A stretch of 64,000 nt of DNA from Pelobates cultripes (lineage: Eukaryota > Chordata > Amphibia > Anura > Pelobatidae). Location: positions 299,442,451 to 299,506,450 of the forward strand of contig OW240916.1 of NCBI GenBank assembly GCA_933207985.1. The letters are read 5' to 3'. Of this stretch, positions 1 through 12,545 are shown piece after piece. Position numbers and translations under genes: made by a program. Under the pieces are notes generated by a model that had not been told where the DNA came from, ran no database searches, and saw only the letters and a list, made by a program, of their open reading frames with translations. The number at the start of each line of letters is the position of its first letter. Position 1 is the stretch's first letter.

Positions 1-395
1 GGAGTGCAATCTGTTTCTGTTTATGCTGTCCTAAACAAGCCTTCCCTGGCTGTGATCACAGTGATTACAGTGATTTAAGTCCATAATAAGAGGACCAAGC
101 AGTTACACTACAGGGGCATGATCTATAAACTAAAACCTGTCTAATAAGTTAAAGTCTTTTAGCTTTTATAGTCAGTGCAACCATAAGGCCACCTTAGGAA
201 ACACCGGCCTGGTTAGCACAATCTCTGGGTGACCAGCAGGAGTGCACTCCTCATACTGCCAGTCACTTAAAGTAGCATGGTACATAATCTTCTGGATCCT
301 CTACCTGGTCTGACAGGAAGTGCTCACTAGGACCACAAACAACTTAGGTAGCATGGCATACTACAAGGAGGTAAGCATGAAGGAATCGGGAAGCG
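1..395. other. Unassigned sequence
   Basis: I see no coding potential, repeat boundary or RNA gene here. The next stretch, 680-1040, is equally featureless. Confidence 0.5.
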
Positions 396-668
396 ACCAC
401 AAAGAGGGGGGTGGAAGAGACCACAAAGGGACTGGGGAGTGGTAGAGACAAACAAAAGGTGCTTGGGGGAGACACAGAGTTGAGCTGGGAGTAGAAAGAG
501 ACACACGGAGGGTCTCCCAATTGGGGCTGGGGAGAAAGAGACTCCCAAAAGAAGCTGTGGGGGAAAGAGGCACATGAGGGGCTGGGTGTGAAAGAGACAC
601 CCAGAAGGGAAGAAGGGAGAGAGAAACACATAGAAGGGTTGGGGAGAAAGAGACACACACAGGGTTTT
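396..668. repeat. Degenerate purine-rich minisatellite
   Basis: The plus strand is almost pure purine with recurring blocks such as GGGGAGAAAGAGACAC, spaced irregularly by about 50-60 bases. The minus strand stays open in three frames here. The resulting Ser/Pro/Leu/Cys-rich peptides simply reflect the repeat composition and should not be annotated as proteins. Confidence 0.7.
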
Positions 669-1041
669 GGTGATCACTTACAAAATTTAGTCAGCTTATT
701 CTTACTTATCAGGCTCTATATGACTCTATATTTCATAAACCACTGTTCTGACCCACTCTAATTTATACATAGTGAACCACAATAATCTATTTCTAGGAAT
801 TTATTTATACCTAATCTACACATTTTTTACATTTCTGCACATAAACACATTAAAATGAATGGTACCACTATTAGCAGAAAGAGCAGAGAAAGAGCACAAA
901 TACATCGAAACACACGGTCTCTGGGCTCATTGTAAGGGAATTCAAAGTCAAGTTGGTAGGACACAAGAAATGAAACTGACTTAGAAAACATGTTCTGTAT
1001 GAAATTTTGAATTTCACTTTGAATTACCAACAAGTCATAAG

Positions 1042-2491
1042 TTAATTGTTAACAGAAGTAGTCCCAGAAGAATGGAAATTAGCGAAATGTTGTGCCCATT
1101 CACAAGAAAGGTAGTAGGGAGGAGTCGGGCAACTATAGGCCAGTAAACCTTACTTCAGTAATGGGGAAAGGAATGGAAACCATGTTAAAGGATAGGATTG
1201 TTGAACATCTAAAAATCACATGGATTTCAAGATCAGAGACAACATGGGTTTACTTCAGGGAGATCATGACAAACTAATCTTATTGATTTTTTTGATTGGG
1301 TGACTAAAATAATAGATCAGGGTGGTGCAGTAGACATTGCTTACCTAGATTTCAGTAAGGCTTTTGACACTGTTGCACATATAAGGCTTATCAATAAACT
1401 GCAATCTTTAAGTTTGGATTCAAATATTGTTGAATGGGTTAGGCAGTGGCTGAGTGACAGGCAACAGAGGGTTGTAGTCAATGGAGTATATTCGAAGCTT
1501 GGACTTGTCACCAGTGGGGTACCTCAGGGATCTGTACTTGGACCCATTCTCTATAATATTTTTATTAGGAATATTGCAGAAGGTCTTGATGGTAAGGTAT
1601 ATCTTTTTGATGATGATACAAGGATATGTAAAAGGGTTGATGTTCCAGGAGGGATAAACCAAATGGCAAATGATTTAGGTAAACTAGAAAAATGGTCAGA
1701 GCTGTGGCAACTGACAATTAATGTGGATAAGTACAAGATAATTCACCTTGGACGTAAAAACCCAAGGGGAGACTATAGGATATTTGATACCCTACTAACC
1801 TCAACATCTGAGGAAAGGGATTTATGAGTGATTATTTCAGATGACTTAAAGGTAGGAAGACAATGTAATAGAGCAGCTGGAAATGATAGCAGAATGCTTG
1901 GTTGTATAGGGAGAGGTATTAGCAGTAGAAATAGAGAAGTGCTCATGCCATTGTAAAGAACACTGGTGAGATTTCACTTGGAGTATTGTACGCAGTACTG
2001 GAGGCCCTATCTTCAGAAGGATATTGATACTCTAGAAAGAGTTCAGAGAAGGGCTACTAAACTGGTTCATGGATTGCAGGATAAAACTTACAAGGAAAGG
2101 TTAAAGGAACTTAACATGTATAGCTTGGAGGAAAGACGAGATGGGGTATATGATAGAAACATTTAAATACATAAAGGGAATCAACACAGTAAAGGAGGAG
2201 ACTATATTTAAAAGAAGAAAAACTACCACAATGAGAGGACATTAAATTAGAGGGGCAAAGGTTTAAAAATAATATCAGGAAGTATTACTTTACTGAGAGG
2301 GTAGTGGATGCATGGAATAGCCTTCCAGCTGAAGTGGTAGAGGTTAACAAAGTGAGGGAGTTTAAGCATGCGTGGGATAGGCATAAGGCTATCCTAACTA
2401 TAAGATAAGGCTAGGGACTAATGAAAGTATTTAGAAAATTGGGCAGACTAGATGGGCCGAATGGTTCTTATCTGCCATCACATTCTCTATC
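1042..2491 (+). mobile_element. CR1-clade LINE, 5'-truncated copy
   Basis: This is the 3' half of a CR1-type non-LTR retrotransposon. It is collinear with the minus-strand copy at 55193-57003, with long matching stretches throughout. It begins inside the reverse transcriptase and runs through the C-terminal domain to a 3' UTR containing GGGCAGACTAGATGGGCCGA, a hallmark of frog CR1 tails. The terminal microsatellite seen in the other copy is missing. 5' truncation is usual for target-primed reverse transcription. The family call comes from the protein motifs and tail; CR1 versus a neighbouring L2-group lineage would need a library search. Confidence 0.9.
1092..2402 (+). pseudogene. CR1 reverse transcriptase fragment, broken
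   Basis: Open pieces at 1092-1277, 1300-1827 and 1966-2166 together follow the CR1 polymerase. The first holds the fingers motif ESGNYRPVNLTSV. The second holds LDFSKAFDTVAH and the SGVPQGSVLGP motif. The third gives the C-terminal block [15 protein letters not shown]. The catalytic F/Y-A-D-D box reads LFDDDTRIC near 1603-1629, so the alanine is replaced by aspartate; the related copy at 56 kb has the normal LFADDTKIC. Frameshifts and stops separate the blocks, so no functional enzyme can be made. In intact elements this enzyme copies RNA into DNA at a nicked target. Confidence 0.92.
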
Positions 2492-4577
2492 CTTTCCCAC
2501 ACTGACACAGAGGAAAGTGAGAAGGAGGTAAAACCTAATACAAATTGAGAGCAACTTTAACACGATAAGTGGAAAAAGATCGTTAAAATAAACAAAGGCT
2601 GAAAAAACATGAAGGTAAACATCATGAGTGTCTCTGACATAGTCTTTAAAGTGCCAATATAAAAGGCTCCGAAAATGTCTGATATACTGACATATGGACA
2701 ATAAAGCAAGTACTATTACTTTATCATCCTGAATCCATGCAACACTAAAGTGAAATAAGTACGTTACTGTATCCATGCCACCATGAAATGTGAGCTACCA
2801 CAGTTATTGATGCACCAAAGGTCCTTACATTTGACATGTTGTTTAATCTTTAGTGGTTTATATCAATCTTATTCCCCTGATTTCTTCATAATGACAAATG
2901 CAATACTATTTAACTATCTCTCAGGTTTTGCTGTTGAACCACACACTAAGGATATGAAAAGAAAAGGGACACTTTTTACACGCAGATGTCTCATTTGACG
3001 TCATTTTGTTTTTGTAACACTGTCTGCCAAACCAGAATCTTAACTAGAGCAGACCATATGTAGTTGCATTAAAGAGTGTGATTTTTAATCAGCAATACCC
3101 GTAGGGTTTAATCGCTATCTGAAACTTTGACGGTGCATTGACACACAGCCAGAGATCTCTTCTCATGCTTTAACTTTTTAAATTACTATTATTTTTTTTT
3201 ATTTTTTTTTGCACTTAACATAATCCAGGTCCATACGAGTCAATAATCGAAAGTCATATGCAGCCCACAGGGGTTTTCGAGTTACTCTAGTATGTCAGGA
3301 AAATCCATAGCTCCTACAGCATTGACTTATTGATTTAATAAACTTTGCCCTCGAGCCTGTTAGTATATATGAAATGCCAGAAGATGAAATAATAAAAATA
3401 AAAATGTGATGGTAGAATTACATTTATTTCCTCCGCTATGTCTTCAGTAACCATTCCACAAACTGCAGTATAATACAAAAACAGTTCAGCATTGCTTAGG
3501 AGATTTATACAGTCAGATATTTTAAATGTTCCTTTAGCCGTTATAGAAGGCACTGCTGTTCTCCTTCAATGAAACAAGGTGTCTGTTTTAATGTTCATAA
3601 AGTTGTTCCCTCCCGCAAAATCCCTTCGAACTCAGCACATTCACGTCTTTCATTTAATGACTGCTACTAGATACACACTTTTTTTTCGTTTTTTCTTAAC
3701 GCCTACATCGCTGGGAAAGACATAGACATTCATTTTTATTTTTTTTTAGCCTGAGGGCAACGTAGAGCTGCTTATATGTCACATAGGGTATTAAGAAGGA
3801 ATTCTAATGAAATGAATAAATAATTCATACGGTACGTGTTATGTTACGAGGAGTTAGGAATGACACCCTTTCTATGGCCAATTAAAGCTATCAATGCAAG
3901 AGGACAACTTCAGTATCAAGGATAAGGTATCAGCAATGCTGTTTAATTTTCTTTTCTGTTTTTTAGCAAACACTACAAAATACAAATTCATCCTATTCCA
4001 GGGACGAGTTACCACAGGTTTTATTAAAGGAACATTTCAGTGTAGAATTTTTTTTGTTTTTGTTTTTACTGCAATAGACAGCTATTGCATTAAGTTATGC
4101 ATTTAAAATAATAATAATAATAACAATAATAAATGATTGTTATCTCTAAATGTCTGGATTTTAAAGAATATCCTTTAGCAATCCCAGGCTTCAGTGAGGT
4201 CTGCAGCAACGTGAGAGTGGCTGGGATATTTCAGCCACTCTCTCTGTTCTCCCATTCTAATTAATGGATGAAATACTGTTTGTATATATGCATAATGTAA
4301 CACAATCACCTGTGAACGGGAATCAAGTCACTCACACATGCGCAGTACAGCCATGAGTGCATCTTGTGATTTGAATTAATGCTCCTCAAAACTTTACTAC
4401 TTCAAACATTAGTGGCTCCCTTTGATTCCTGTCAGACAGAGCATATTATTTTGTGTTTCATGATCTTTACAGCATAGTTCTTGTTGCATAGAGATTTTAT
4501 TACTATTATTTATAAAAAAAAATTATTTAACAGATGCTGGACAGCTGTGAGCACTGTGAGCACTCATACAGTGAAAG
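2492..4577. other. Unassigned AT-rich sequence
   Basis: There is no recognisable gene. Short homopolymer T runs (for example 3190-3210) and a (TAA)n-like microsatellite at about 4107-4133 are the only structure I can point to. Open frames are short and have no family resemblance. Confidence 0.5.
4107..4133. repeat. (AAT)n-type microsatellite
   Basis: Imperfect AATAATAAT run. Confidence 0.85.
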
Positions 4578-5031
4578 TTAAAGGACCACTCTAGGCACCC
4601 AGACCACTTAAGCTTAATGAAGTGGTCTGGGTGCCAGGTCCAGCTAGGGTTAACCCATTTTTTTATAAACATAGCAGTTTCAGAGAAACTGCTATGTTTA
4701 TAAATGGGTTAATCCAGCCCTCAAATCCTCTAGTGGCTGTCTCATTGACAGCCGCTAGAGGCGCTTGCGTGATTCTCACTGTGAAAATCACAGTGAGAAC
4801 ACGCAAGCGTCCATAGGAAAGCTTTGTAAATGCTTTCCTATGAGACTGGCTGAATGCGCGCACAGCTCTTGCTGCGCATGCGCATTCAGCCGAAAGGGAG
4901 GAGAGGAGGAGGATCGGAGGTGGAGAACTCCCTGCCCGGCACTGGAGAAAGGTAAGTTTTAACCCCTTTCCTCTCCCCAGAGCCGGGCGGGAGGGGGAGT
5001 ATGTTTTCCTGGCACTATAGTGGTCCTTTAA
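4578..5031. mobile_element. TTAA-flanked palindromic MITE, complete copy 1
   Basis: The element is bounded by TTAA on both sides and by inverted ends: TTAAAGGACCACTCTAGG on the left and CACTATAGTGGTCCTTTAA on the right. The interior is a chain of hairpins: CAGACCACTT/AAGTGGTCTG, AAACATAGCAGTTTC/GAAACTGCTATGTTT, TTCTCACTGTGA/TCACAGTGAGAA and a TAGGAAAGC/GCTTTCCTA module. TTAA target duplication is typical of piggyBac-type transposition, so a non-autonomous piggyBac-like MITE is likely. No transposase is present. A consensus-like splice donor, AAGGTAAGT, lies near 4949. The same family is complete at 31458-31903 and more diverged at 38111-38627. Confidence 0.88.
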
Positions 5032-6378
5032 GTTATCATTATTATAATTATCGTTAAAGTATATAAAAGTTGTCTAGGCTTTCATATGCTTCATAAAATA
5101 TATTGAATGTGCACAAGTGAGTAGGAAACTGCATGCACAAAAAAAGGTAAAATCAGAACAAACATTTTTAGACGAGCTGCACACATATGTTTAACAGATA
5201 TAATAATACTTTTGTATGCAAAAATAATCCTATATAAAAAAAAAAACTAAAAATCGGGCTTGCAAATGATGTCACTCCTAAAACACAAAAACCATCAAAC
5301 ACTTTCTTCTGACCCTTGGATTAATACTCTACAGAAAATTTGAACTTAAATCCTGGTAGTCCTTCAGAAAACAGTATCTTGCGATAACCATCACTAGTTA
5401 TGTCATTTATTGTACTTGTGTTAGCTCATTGGTGCATACGCACTACTAAGGTTTTTTATGGTGTGTAATATTTTGTTTATTGTCCTAACCTGGACTTTTG
5501 AAGCCCACACATAGCTCATCTGGATGCTTATCCCTTATTAGAGGCTCGTATTACAACATACACTGTGGTAAAATGACAATATGTCCAGATCGCAATCAAA
5601 CTTGTGGAATGTGATACGGAAGTACAAGTTTTCAGTGTTATTGTAACATTAATCAATACATTGTTTAATATTTTTTGTCCTCTGGAGATGAACTACAGAT
5701 TCGTTTTAAATGTCTGTATAACGTGGAGACTGCAATTCAAAATTATAACTAAACTGATGATTAACTGACTTTGCTAAATGCAACCTATACTCATTTACCC
5801 CTCACTGGGTGCTTTACTGGAAAATGGTGTTATAAATGGCGCCTTGTCCATTGTTTTGAGGAGAGACCAAGGTAAAGAGAATATATAGTTAATAGAGACT
5901 GTGATAAGTCACAAAAACAAAGCAGAATAGAATCCACATTGATAAATTCCACTGCCTTTGATGTCAAACCATATCTTCATGCATTAAGCAGTCATAATTG
6001 TTAGTTTCCTTTATTGTATGTTTATGATTTATGCTCGGAATTTGTGCCAAACTGTAAGGCTCTATAACAAAATATAAATATATATTTTTTAATCTATAGC
6101 CATGAGCTACAATGGGTCCTGGCAGGAAATAAAAACAGTTAAATACTCATGAGCATTTCATCAAGCTCATTCGATTAACTAATATGGATATGGAGACCTA
6201 TCATGTTCTAGAGCAGTAATGGACAAACAGCAGATGTTGTAGAAGGCAACCTTCATGATGCTCTAGTCTAGAGCGATTGGATAAGATTAAGCCATTTTGA
6301 TGATTTATAATGAAATCTTTACATTGAATAATTTTGGTATACCGCTAGGCACTCTTGGCCTGGTGCCATCAGGGTGCT
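5032..6378. other. Unassigned AT-rich sequence
   Basis: No gene, repeat boundary or RNA is recognisable. Confidence 0.5.
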
Positions 6379-6591
6379 TTAAATGACGTACTGCATCGTT
6401 TCCATGCCAGTCACTATAAAACACTGGATGCTCAATGCTCCGATGTTACAAACTTTGAGTAACAAATCTCCAAGCTCATGTTCCTCATCAAGTTCTCCTG
6501 TTACCTTCCTCAGTGTCCTGTACATCTTGATTAACAATTTATTGGCCTTAAACCTTGGAATGTTTTTTCTCAATGCCTTTGCTGCCTGCAC
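6379..6591 (-). other. Small unidentified open frame
   Basis: A 70-residue frame on the minus strand is rich in Lys/Leu, then acidic (residues such as ELDEEHELGD), and ends in a hydrophobic stretch. Its composition looks more protein-like than other short frames here, but I do not recognise it. No splice signals or poly(A) signal are in convincing positions, and an opposite-strand frame of 108 codons covers the same bases. A fragment of an old element or chance are both possible. Confidence 0.15.
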
Positions 6592-7123
6592 TTACTTGCG
6601 TGGTTCTGTCGGACCATGCTTCTGCCCTGTCTCCCCTCTACTGAGCTATTGGATATATCTGTTATCTGTATACTTTGCTCCTGCACTGCTAATATCCTGC
6701 TTTGGGTGAGAGGACTTCTTACAGCTGAACAATATGCAAGATAATCTGAGGACTTGAAGGGTACAAAAGACCATCTGTTTTGCCAAAGCAAAACTATAAT
6801 TTAATACAAAGAGAAGGTCCAGCAGTCTTTATATACATTCAGCTTATGTATTATCGGTGTGTAACTGAAAAACAGGTATAGCAACATTTAAACCACTATG
6901 ATCATATAACTATTGCACCCCAATGCAGAGTATGCTAGCACTGCATAAATAACTATAATATACCTTCTACACATTTTCCCTGTTATGCACCAATAAGCTG
7001 TTGGCCTCCAGTAGTACTCATAAGAAAAAGGGTTTAAAATGTGAAAAATGATACAGAAAACTACTGTTTGTATTTATCAGTTTAAGAATCATGGCACAAG
7101 GCTAGGGTTTAGTAGCCTATATT

Positions 7124-7460
7124 TTAAATGAACACTATCGCGTCAGGGACACAAATGTTTATTTCTGACCCTATAGTGTTAAAAACACATACAGTGTCAC
7201 TTGCCCTCAAATAATTTTCAAAATTACCTCATTTTCAGTGCTGGCTTTGCCCCTGATCTACCTCCTTGGCTGACATCATCACAATTAATGATCTTAGCCA
7301 ATCACAAGGATTTCTCATCTACTTCCTATAGGATCATCAGTTTATTCTCTATGAGCCTGTTCTGAGAGATACACCTTTTTAAGACTTTAACGCTGTAAAC
7401 CTCAGCGAAAATAGTCATAGCTTGTTTTTAAAGAGCTGTTTTAAATATATTGAGAAGACA
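7124..7460 (+). mobile_element. TTAA-type MITE relative, degraded
   Basis: It starts with TTAAATGAACACTATCG and a hairpin pairing GTCAGGGACACAAATG with its mirror around 7145-7185. The segment near 7245-7310 is recognisably related, in inverted orientation, to 33840-33920: both contain a GCCCCTGATCT-type block, GGCTGACAT and CTTAGCCAAT. The right end is not clear, so the end coordinate is approximate. Confidence 0.55.
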
Positions 7461-8380
7461 ACTAACTACATGGAACGTTTAACGTGAGTGTAAAGCACCA
7501 CTTTTGAGGCAGTTGCATATTTTACTATAATAAATATTTGTTTTGGAACCTTTTCCTTCTTATTAATTTGATGCAAAGGGGCTGTTGTCTGTTTAGCAAT
7601 TAACATGACTCGGAGATTTGCCATTTACTTGGAAAGCAGTCAGGACTAACAGCTCTGGATTCCAACCGTTAACTTAGACACCACAATTTAGTAGAAACCC
7701 AGTAAAAATTGATGCTCCATAAAAGTGATGTAATGTACTAATTGAATTTCTGAAATTTAAAGGAAATATGTTAACATAAATCTAGGAACTGTGATATATT
7801 GCATAATAAGCAATGTAATCAATTCTGTAAAGAGCACAATGCACCAAAGTACTGAATTAAAAATGTATCTCACCCTGCAAATGTTTTACATCTAAGTCCT
7901 GTTTTGTGATTTTCCATAGACACCTTAGTTTTTATTAAATTTGGTTGAGTGACATAATGATTCTTACTGAGAAAGAAAATATAGATATTCATTTCTATTT
8001 GATTAAATTTGTTTATGTTATGCTATAAAGGTACTTTGATATTTTATCCCCTTTTAATGATTATATTTTTTACCTTCGGGCAATACTGATATAATATAGC
8101 AGAGTGATCTTCTATTTGAGGAATTTTCAATGAAAACATGTACATTGCTGCCCTGTTAATTTGGTCAGAGGTGTTTTTTTCTTTAACAAAGCCTTAGACT
8201 GGAGAGAATTGACAAGAGATGTATACATTGTAAGCTAACATATTCAAGATGCCAAAATAACTGATTTGTAGAATTTTTCCATTTTGATTTATTTATCTTA
8301 AAATCTTCAAAACTTTGAATAAATCCCTAACTATTTATTTGTCATTATGTACAAAATTTGACAATGTTGCTGAAAGATGC
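7461..8380. other. Unassigned AT-rich sequence
   Basis: Nothing recognisable. The CAGGGCCATCC sequence at 8381 resembles a hAT terminus, but I found no matching right end. Confidence 0.45.
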
Positions 8381-8696
8381 ACAGGGCCATCCTGTGGGGT
8401 GTGCAAGCTGTGGAGTTGCACATGGGCGCGATGCCAACATGGGGGCACTCCGCTCTGATCTCCCTCTCTCCCCACGGACATGCATTGCCTTAGCCCGTCC
8501 CTCTGTACTGCACGGCCAGCCAATTCCACTGACATCTGCTGCTCTCAGCCCCAGTGCCATCTCAACAACATTATGGGCCCCTGGGCAAAACAGTGCACTG
8601 GGGCTCTGCCTATACAACCAGTCACAGGAATAAAAATGTAAATTATCAATAAAATTAAGCTTATATTTATTGGTACCTCCAACAAATGCAATACAT

Positions 8697-9600
8697 TCAT
8701 AGTATACAAACACAGACTGCTGAATACACACACACAGACTGCTGAAAACACACGCACAGGCTGCTGAATACACACACACACAGACTACTGAATACATACA
8801 AACAGACTGCTGAATACACACACAAACTGCTGAATACATACACACAGACTGCTGAACACACACACACAGGCTGCTGTATACACACACAGGCTGCTGAATA
8901 CATACACACAGACTACTGAATACATACACACAGACTGCTGAATACACATACACGTACTGCTGAATACACACATGCAGACTGCTGAAATCACACACACAGA
9001 AAGCAGAATACACACAGGGTGCTGTATACACACAGATGGCCTGCTGAATACACACACACGGACTGCTAAATACACTCAGGCTGCTGAATACATACACGCA
9101 GACTACTGAATACATACACGCAGACTACTGAATATACACTCGGACTGCTGAATATACACACACAGACTGCTGAATACACACCCACAGACTGCAGAATACA
9201 CACAGGCTGCTGAATAAATACACACAGAATACTGAATACATACACACAGACTACTGAATACACACAGACTGCTAAATACAGACAATCTGCTGAGTACACA
9301 CACAGACTGTTAAACACATAAACAGACTGCTTAATACACACACACACACACACAGACTGCTGAATACATGCAGACTGCTGAATAGATACACACAGAGTGC
9401 TGAATACATGTACACAGACTGCTGAATACACACACGGAGACTGCTGAATACGCACACACAGAAAGCAAAATACACACAGGCTGCTGTATACACACAGACG
9501 GACTGCTGAATACACACACACAGACTGTTGAATACACACAGGCTGCTGAATACATATACCCAGACTACTGAATACACACAGACTGCTGAGGTGCAGTGCA
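8697..9600. repeat. 22-bp minisatellite array
   Basis: About 900 bp of a degenerate tandem repeat with the unit ACTGCTGAATACACACACAC plus AG. Variants lose or gain CA dinucleotides and swap AGACTG for AGGCTG. Because stop codons are rare in this unit on the minus strand, overlapping open frames of up to 256 codons appear there. They encode Cys/Val/Ser-rich periodic peptides and are artefacts. The flanks (about 8380-8640 and 9600-9810) are G+C-rich with GGGCCCC runs and a GTGTGAGAGGGGTGCTG repeat that also occurs at 13620-13700. The array is therefore probably part of one larger non-autonomous element later split by the LTR at 9816. Confidence 0.9.
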
Positions 9601-10339
9601 ATTTGAGAGGGGTGCTGTGTGTGAGGGTTGATGTGTGTGAGAGGTGCTGTGTGTATGTGGGGGGGTGCTGGGTGTGTGTGTGGTGCAACATTGTGGGCCC
9701 CCTATGCTCGTGGGGCCCTCGGTCGAGTGCCCAGAATGACCATGCGGAAAGAGGGCCCTGCTCAGCCCTTCATGAGAAGTGATGCCACTTCTGAGGCGCA
9801 ACACTGCAAATGGTGTGTAACGGATCACCTGGCACCCCGACTGGGTACCTCTGTTGAAGGATGCTCCTAGCGCTTACAGAGGGCTCCAAGCGCTCCGCAG
9901 ACACAACAACCACCGCAGACCCCACTAAACGCCGCAGCTTGGTTGTTGTCTCACCGTCTCCTACCCACCCTGGACCTACGACAAGGCTCCAGGTTCCAGT
10001 GGGTGAACCTCTCCTCCAAGAAAGTGAAGCAGGAACAAGCTCTTAAAAGAGCTTAGTAGTGATTAGCTAAGGGAGTATGCAGAGCATAGTAATCCCTTGT
10101 AGTGATATAGCAATTCCCCCAATAAGAGACAGGACTCTAGATTGAGGGTGAAGAAGAACTGTCTGTACTGGCACATACAGCCTCTTTTATTCGCATTCTA
10201 CAAACATAGTACCATGGGCGTCCGCAGGAATTTTTCCAGGGGGGGGGGGCATAATTGTAATGACATCCATGCTTGGTACCTTTTTGACAGTGTCATGAAA
10301 GGGAAGGGGCATAGCCATTATCACATAAAGCCAGGATGA

Positions 10340-10412
10340 ATAGCGTTTTCACAACTATGGTGTCAGGAATATATGTTTGTATTCCTGACACTATGGTGTT
10401 CCTTTAAGCAAA
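10340..10412. mobile_element. TTAA-MITE right end inside hAT A
   Basis: The sequence has an inverted hairpin around GTCAGGAATATATG and TATTCCTGACAC, and ends in GGTGTTCCTTTAA. This resembles the right ends of the complete MITEs. The rest of the copy is lost. Confidence 0.55.
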
Positions 10413-10414
10413 CT

Positions 10415-10790
10415 AAAGGACCATTCTGGTCACCTTAACAACTTCACCTAAATGAAAATGCTATGATGCCAGGAAGCCCCTGGGTGCTCGCTTTCCTTTA
10501 AGGGGTTAAATCGCTCTCAAATGGTTTAACCCCAAAGGCTTCCTCCAGCTCCAGGTCGCTCATTGGTATTTGCAGATTGACGTCAGGCATGGGTGCCGCT
10601 GATTGGCTAGAGTGGACAGTTGACGCTCTAAGCCAATCGCTAGTTCCCGGTTCATAAAATATTTTAACTTTTTTATGAATGGGAAGCTACTGATTGACTT
10701 AGAGTGCCAGCTGACCGTTCTAGCCAATCAGCAACACCCCTACCCAACGGCACTCTGTGCTTCCTGACACTCAGTAAATAAAAGTGAACA
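10415..10790. mobile_element. TTAA-MITE left end and body inside hAT A
   Basis: It opens with CTAAAGGACCATTCTGGTCACC, close to the MITE left end. Inverted modules follow around TTGGCTAGAGTGGACAG and CTGACCGTTCTAGCCAA. A terminal TTAA on the right is not seen, so the copy is probably truncated near 10790. Confidence 0.5.
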
Positions 10791-10924
10791 CATTAACACT
10801 GATATATTTTTACCTTTGGAGATGAGAAGGTCCAGTGTTTCCTTGCCTGGCCCAGGTACCAAAGCCTTATGATGTGGTGTCCAGAATAAAGTGGAGGGTT
10901 CACTTCATTTGTCCTTCCTGCTCC

Positions 10925-11430
10925 AATCTCCTTTTCCTCTCCTTCATTTGACAGTCTTTTTTTTTTCTTCTGACACTGTTTACTATCCTTGGCCCCTTCT
11001 GCTCTTTTACCTTTCTGCTACTTTCTGCTTATTTTGCGCCTTTCTGCTCCTTTCTCATTCCGATCCCTTTCTGCTCCTTGCAGACCCTTTCTGCTCCCTT
11101 TTCTACTTTACCTTTGTGCTCCTTTGCGGTCCCTTTCTGCTCTTTCTCATACTTTACCTTTGTGCTCCTTCTGATTCTTTCTGCTCCTTTACCTTTGTGC
11201 TCCTTGCTGTCCCTTTCTGCTCCTTCCTGCTACTTGCAGGCCCTTCCTGCTCATTCTCCTACTTTACGTTTGTGCTCCTTCTGCCCCTTCCAGCTCATTC
11301 CTGACCCTTTCTGCTCCTTCTACTTTACCTTTGTGCTGCTTTACCTTCCAGCTTCTTGCTGACCCTTCCTGTTCATTTCTGTTCCTTCTCCTTTTCTTAC
11401 TTTACCTTCCTGCTCCTTGCTGACTCTTCA
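10925..11430. repeat. Pyrimidine-rich minisatellite
   Basis: Repeated CCCTTTCTGCTCCTT and ACTTTACCTTTGTGCTCCTT blocks of variable spacing. The three open plus-strand frames across it (up to 137 codons, Phe/Leu/Ser/Cys-rich) are composition artefacts. Confidence 0.85.
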
Positions 11431-11459
11431 TGTTGGCTGTCTCCCCCATCCCTCACTTC

Positions 11460-12020
11460 CAGAGGCGTGCGCACGGGGTGTGTTGGGTGTGCCTGGGCAC
11501 ACCCTAATCCCCGCGGTACGCCAATGGATTGAGCGGCGGTTCTGGCCTAAGCCTCCATGGGCCGGTGGGGAGATCAAAGTTCTACCTCACCGGTCCACAG
11601 CAGCATGGAGGGAGGCAGCAGAGAACCCAGGCTAGAGTTCACTCTAAACTGAACCACCAGGGAAGGCAGCAGGACTGGGATATTAACTAATCTGCCCCCA
11701 CCTCCACCAAACATACAGCACCCACACACACAGCACCTACACACATACAGCACACACAGCCCACAAACAGGACCCACACACACACACAGCACCTACACAC
11801 ATACATCACCCTCGCACACACAGCACCCACACACATACAACACCCACACACACCCAGCACACTAACAGCATCCTCACAAACACACAAAACCCACACACAA
11901 CACCCGCACAGCACCCACAAACAAACAGCACACACACACAAACAGCACCCTGACAAACACACAACACCCACACACAGCACACTAACAGGACCCGAACAAA
12001 CACGCACACACAAACACCCT

Positions 12021-12058
<38 letters not shown>

Positions 12059-12114
12059 GCACACTACCAGTTCCCTCACAAACAGCACCCTCACACACAG
12101 CACACTAAGAGCAC

Positions 12115-12145
<31 letters not shown>

Positions 12146-12281
12146 ACAGCAGTGTGTGTGTATGTATGTGTATGTATGTATATATATATATGTATATACA
12201 CACACACACATACATATACACATGGCGTGTGTTTGTGCTTTAGGGTGCACACCCTAATGCAATAGGCTGCACACGCCTATG
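11460..12281. mobile_element. Non-autonomous hAT-like element B, nested in element A
   Basis: The left end CAGAGGCGTGCGCA and right end TGCACACGCCTATG are imperfect inverted repeats. The flanks CTCACTTC (11452-11459) and CTCACTCC (12282-12289) match at 7 of 8 positions, consistent with an aged 8-bp hAT target duplication. The insertion site lies in the CCTCACTCCCCTAATCTATAGG minisatellite of element A, which resumes directly after it. A CACACAGCACC-type array fills 11700-12170 and a short TA/TG run follows. There is no transposase. Confidence 0.82.
11700..12220. repeat. CA-rich minisatellite and TA/CA microsatellite
   Basis: CACACACAGCACCCACACA-type units grade into (CA)n near 12030-12060 and 12120-12145, then a TATG/(TA)n run near 12160-12200. 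Minus-strand Cys/Val-rich open frames here are artefacts. Confidence 0.88.
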
Positions 12282-12545
12282 CTCACTCCCCTAATCTATA
12301 GGCTGCTTCCCCCCCATGCCTCACTCCCCTTATCTATAGGCTGCTGCCCCCCCATGCCTCACTCCCCTAATCTATAGGCTGCTGCCCCCTCCCAGCCTCA
12401 CTCCCTAATCTATAGGTTGCTGCCCCCACCTCCCCTAATCTATAGGCTGCTGCCCCCTCCCACAATCTATAGGCTTCTGCCCCCTCCCCAGCCTCACTCC
12501 CTAATCTATAGGCTGCTGCCCCCCCAAAAAAATCTATAGGCTATC
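12282..12545. repeat. Minisatellite of about 34 bp, CTATAGGCTGCTGCCCCC type
   Basis: About seven units of CTCACTCCCTAATCTATAGG followed by CTGCTGCCCCC(C/T), with length variation in the C run. One partial unit (CCCCATCCCTCACTT) sits to the left of the nested element B, showing that B landed inside the array. Confidence 0.88.

Noticed and set aside
8697..9600. CRISPR array.
   Set aside because: Contiguous degenerate minisatellite without unique spacers, in a eukaryotic context.
8345..9691. Long minus-strand open frames (up to 256 codons), Cys/Val/Ser-rich and periodic, resembling a repetitive secreted protein.
   Set aside because: They follow exactly the 22-bp minisatellite unit, occur in several frames at once, and have no flanking gene structure.
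10891..11362. Phe/Leu-rich frame of 137 codons with membrane-like hydrophobicity.
   Set aside because: Product of the CTTTCTGCTCCTT minisatellite; all three plus frames are open with similar composition.
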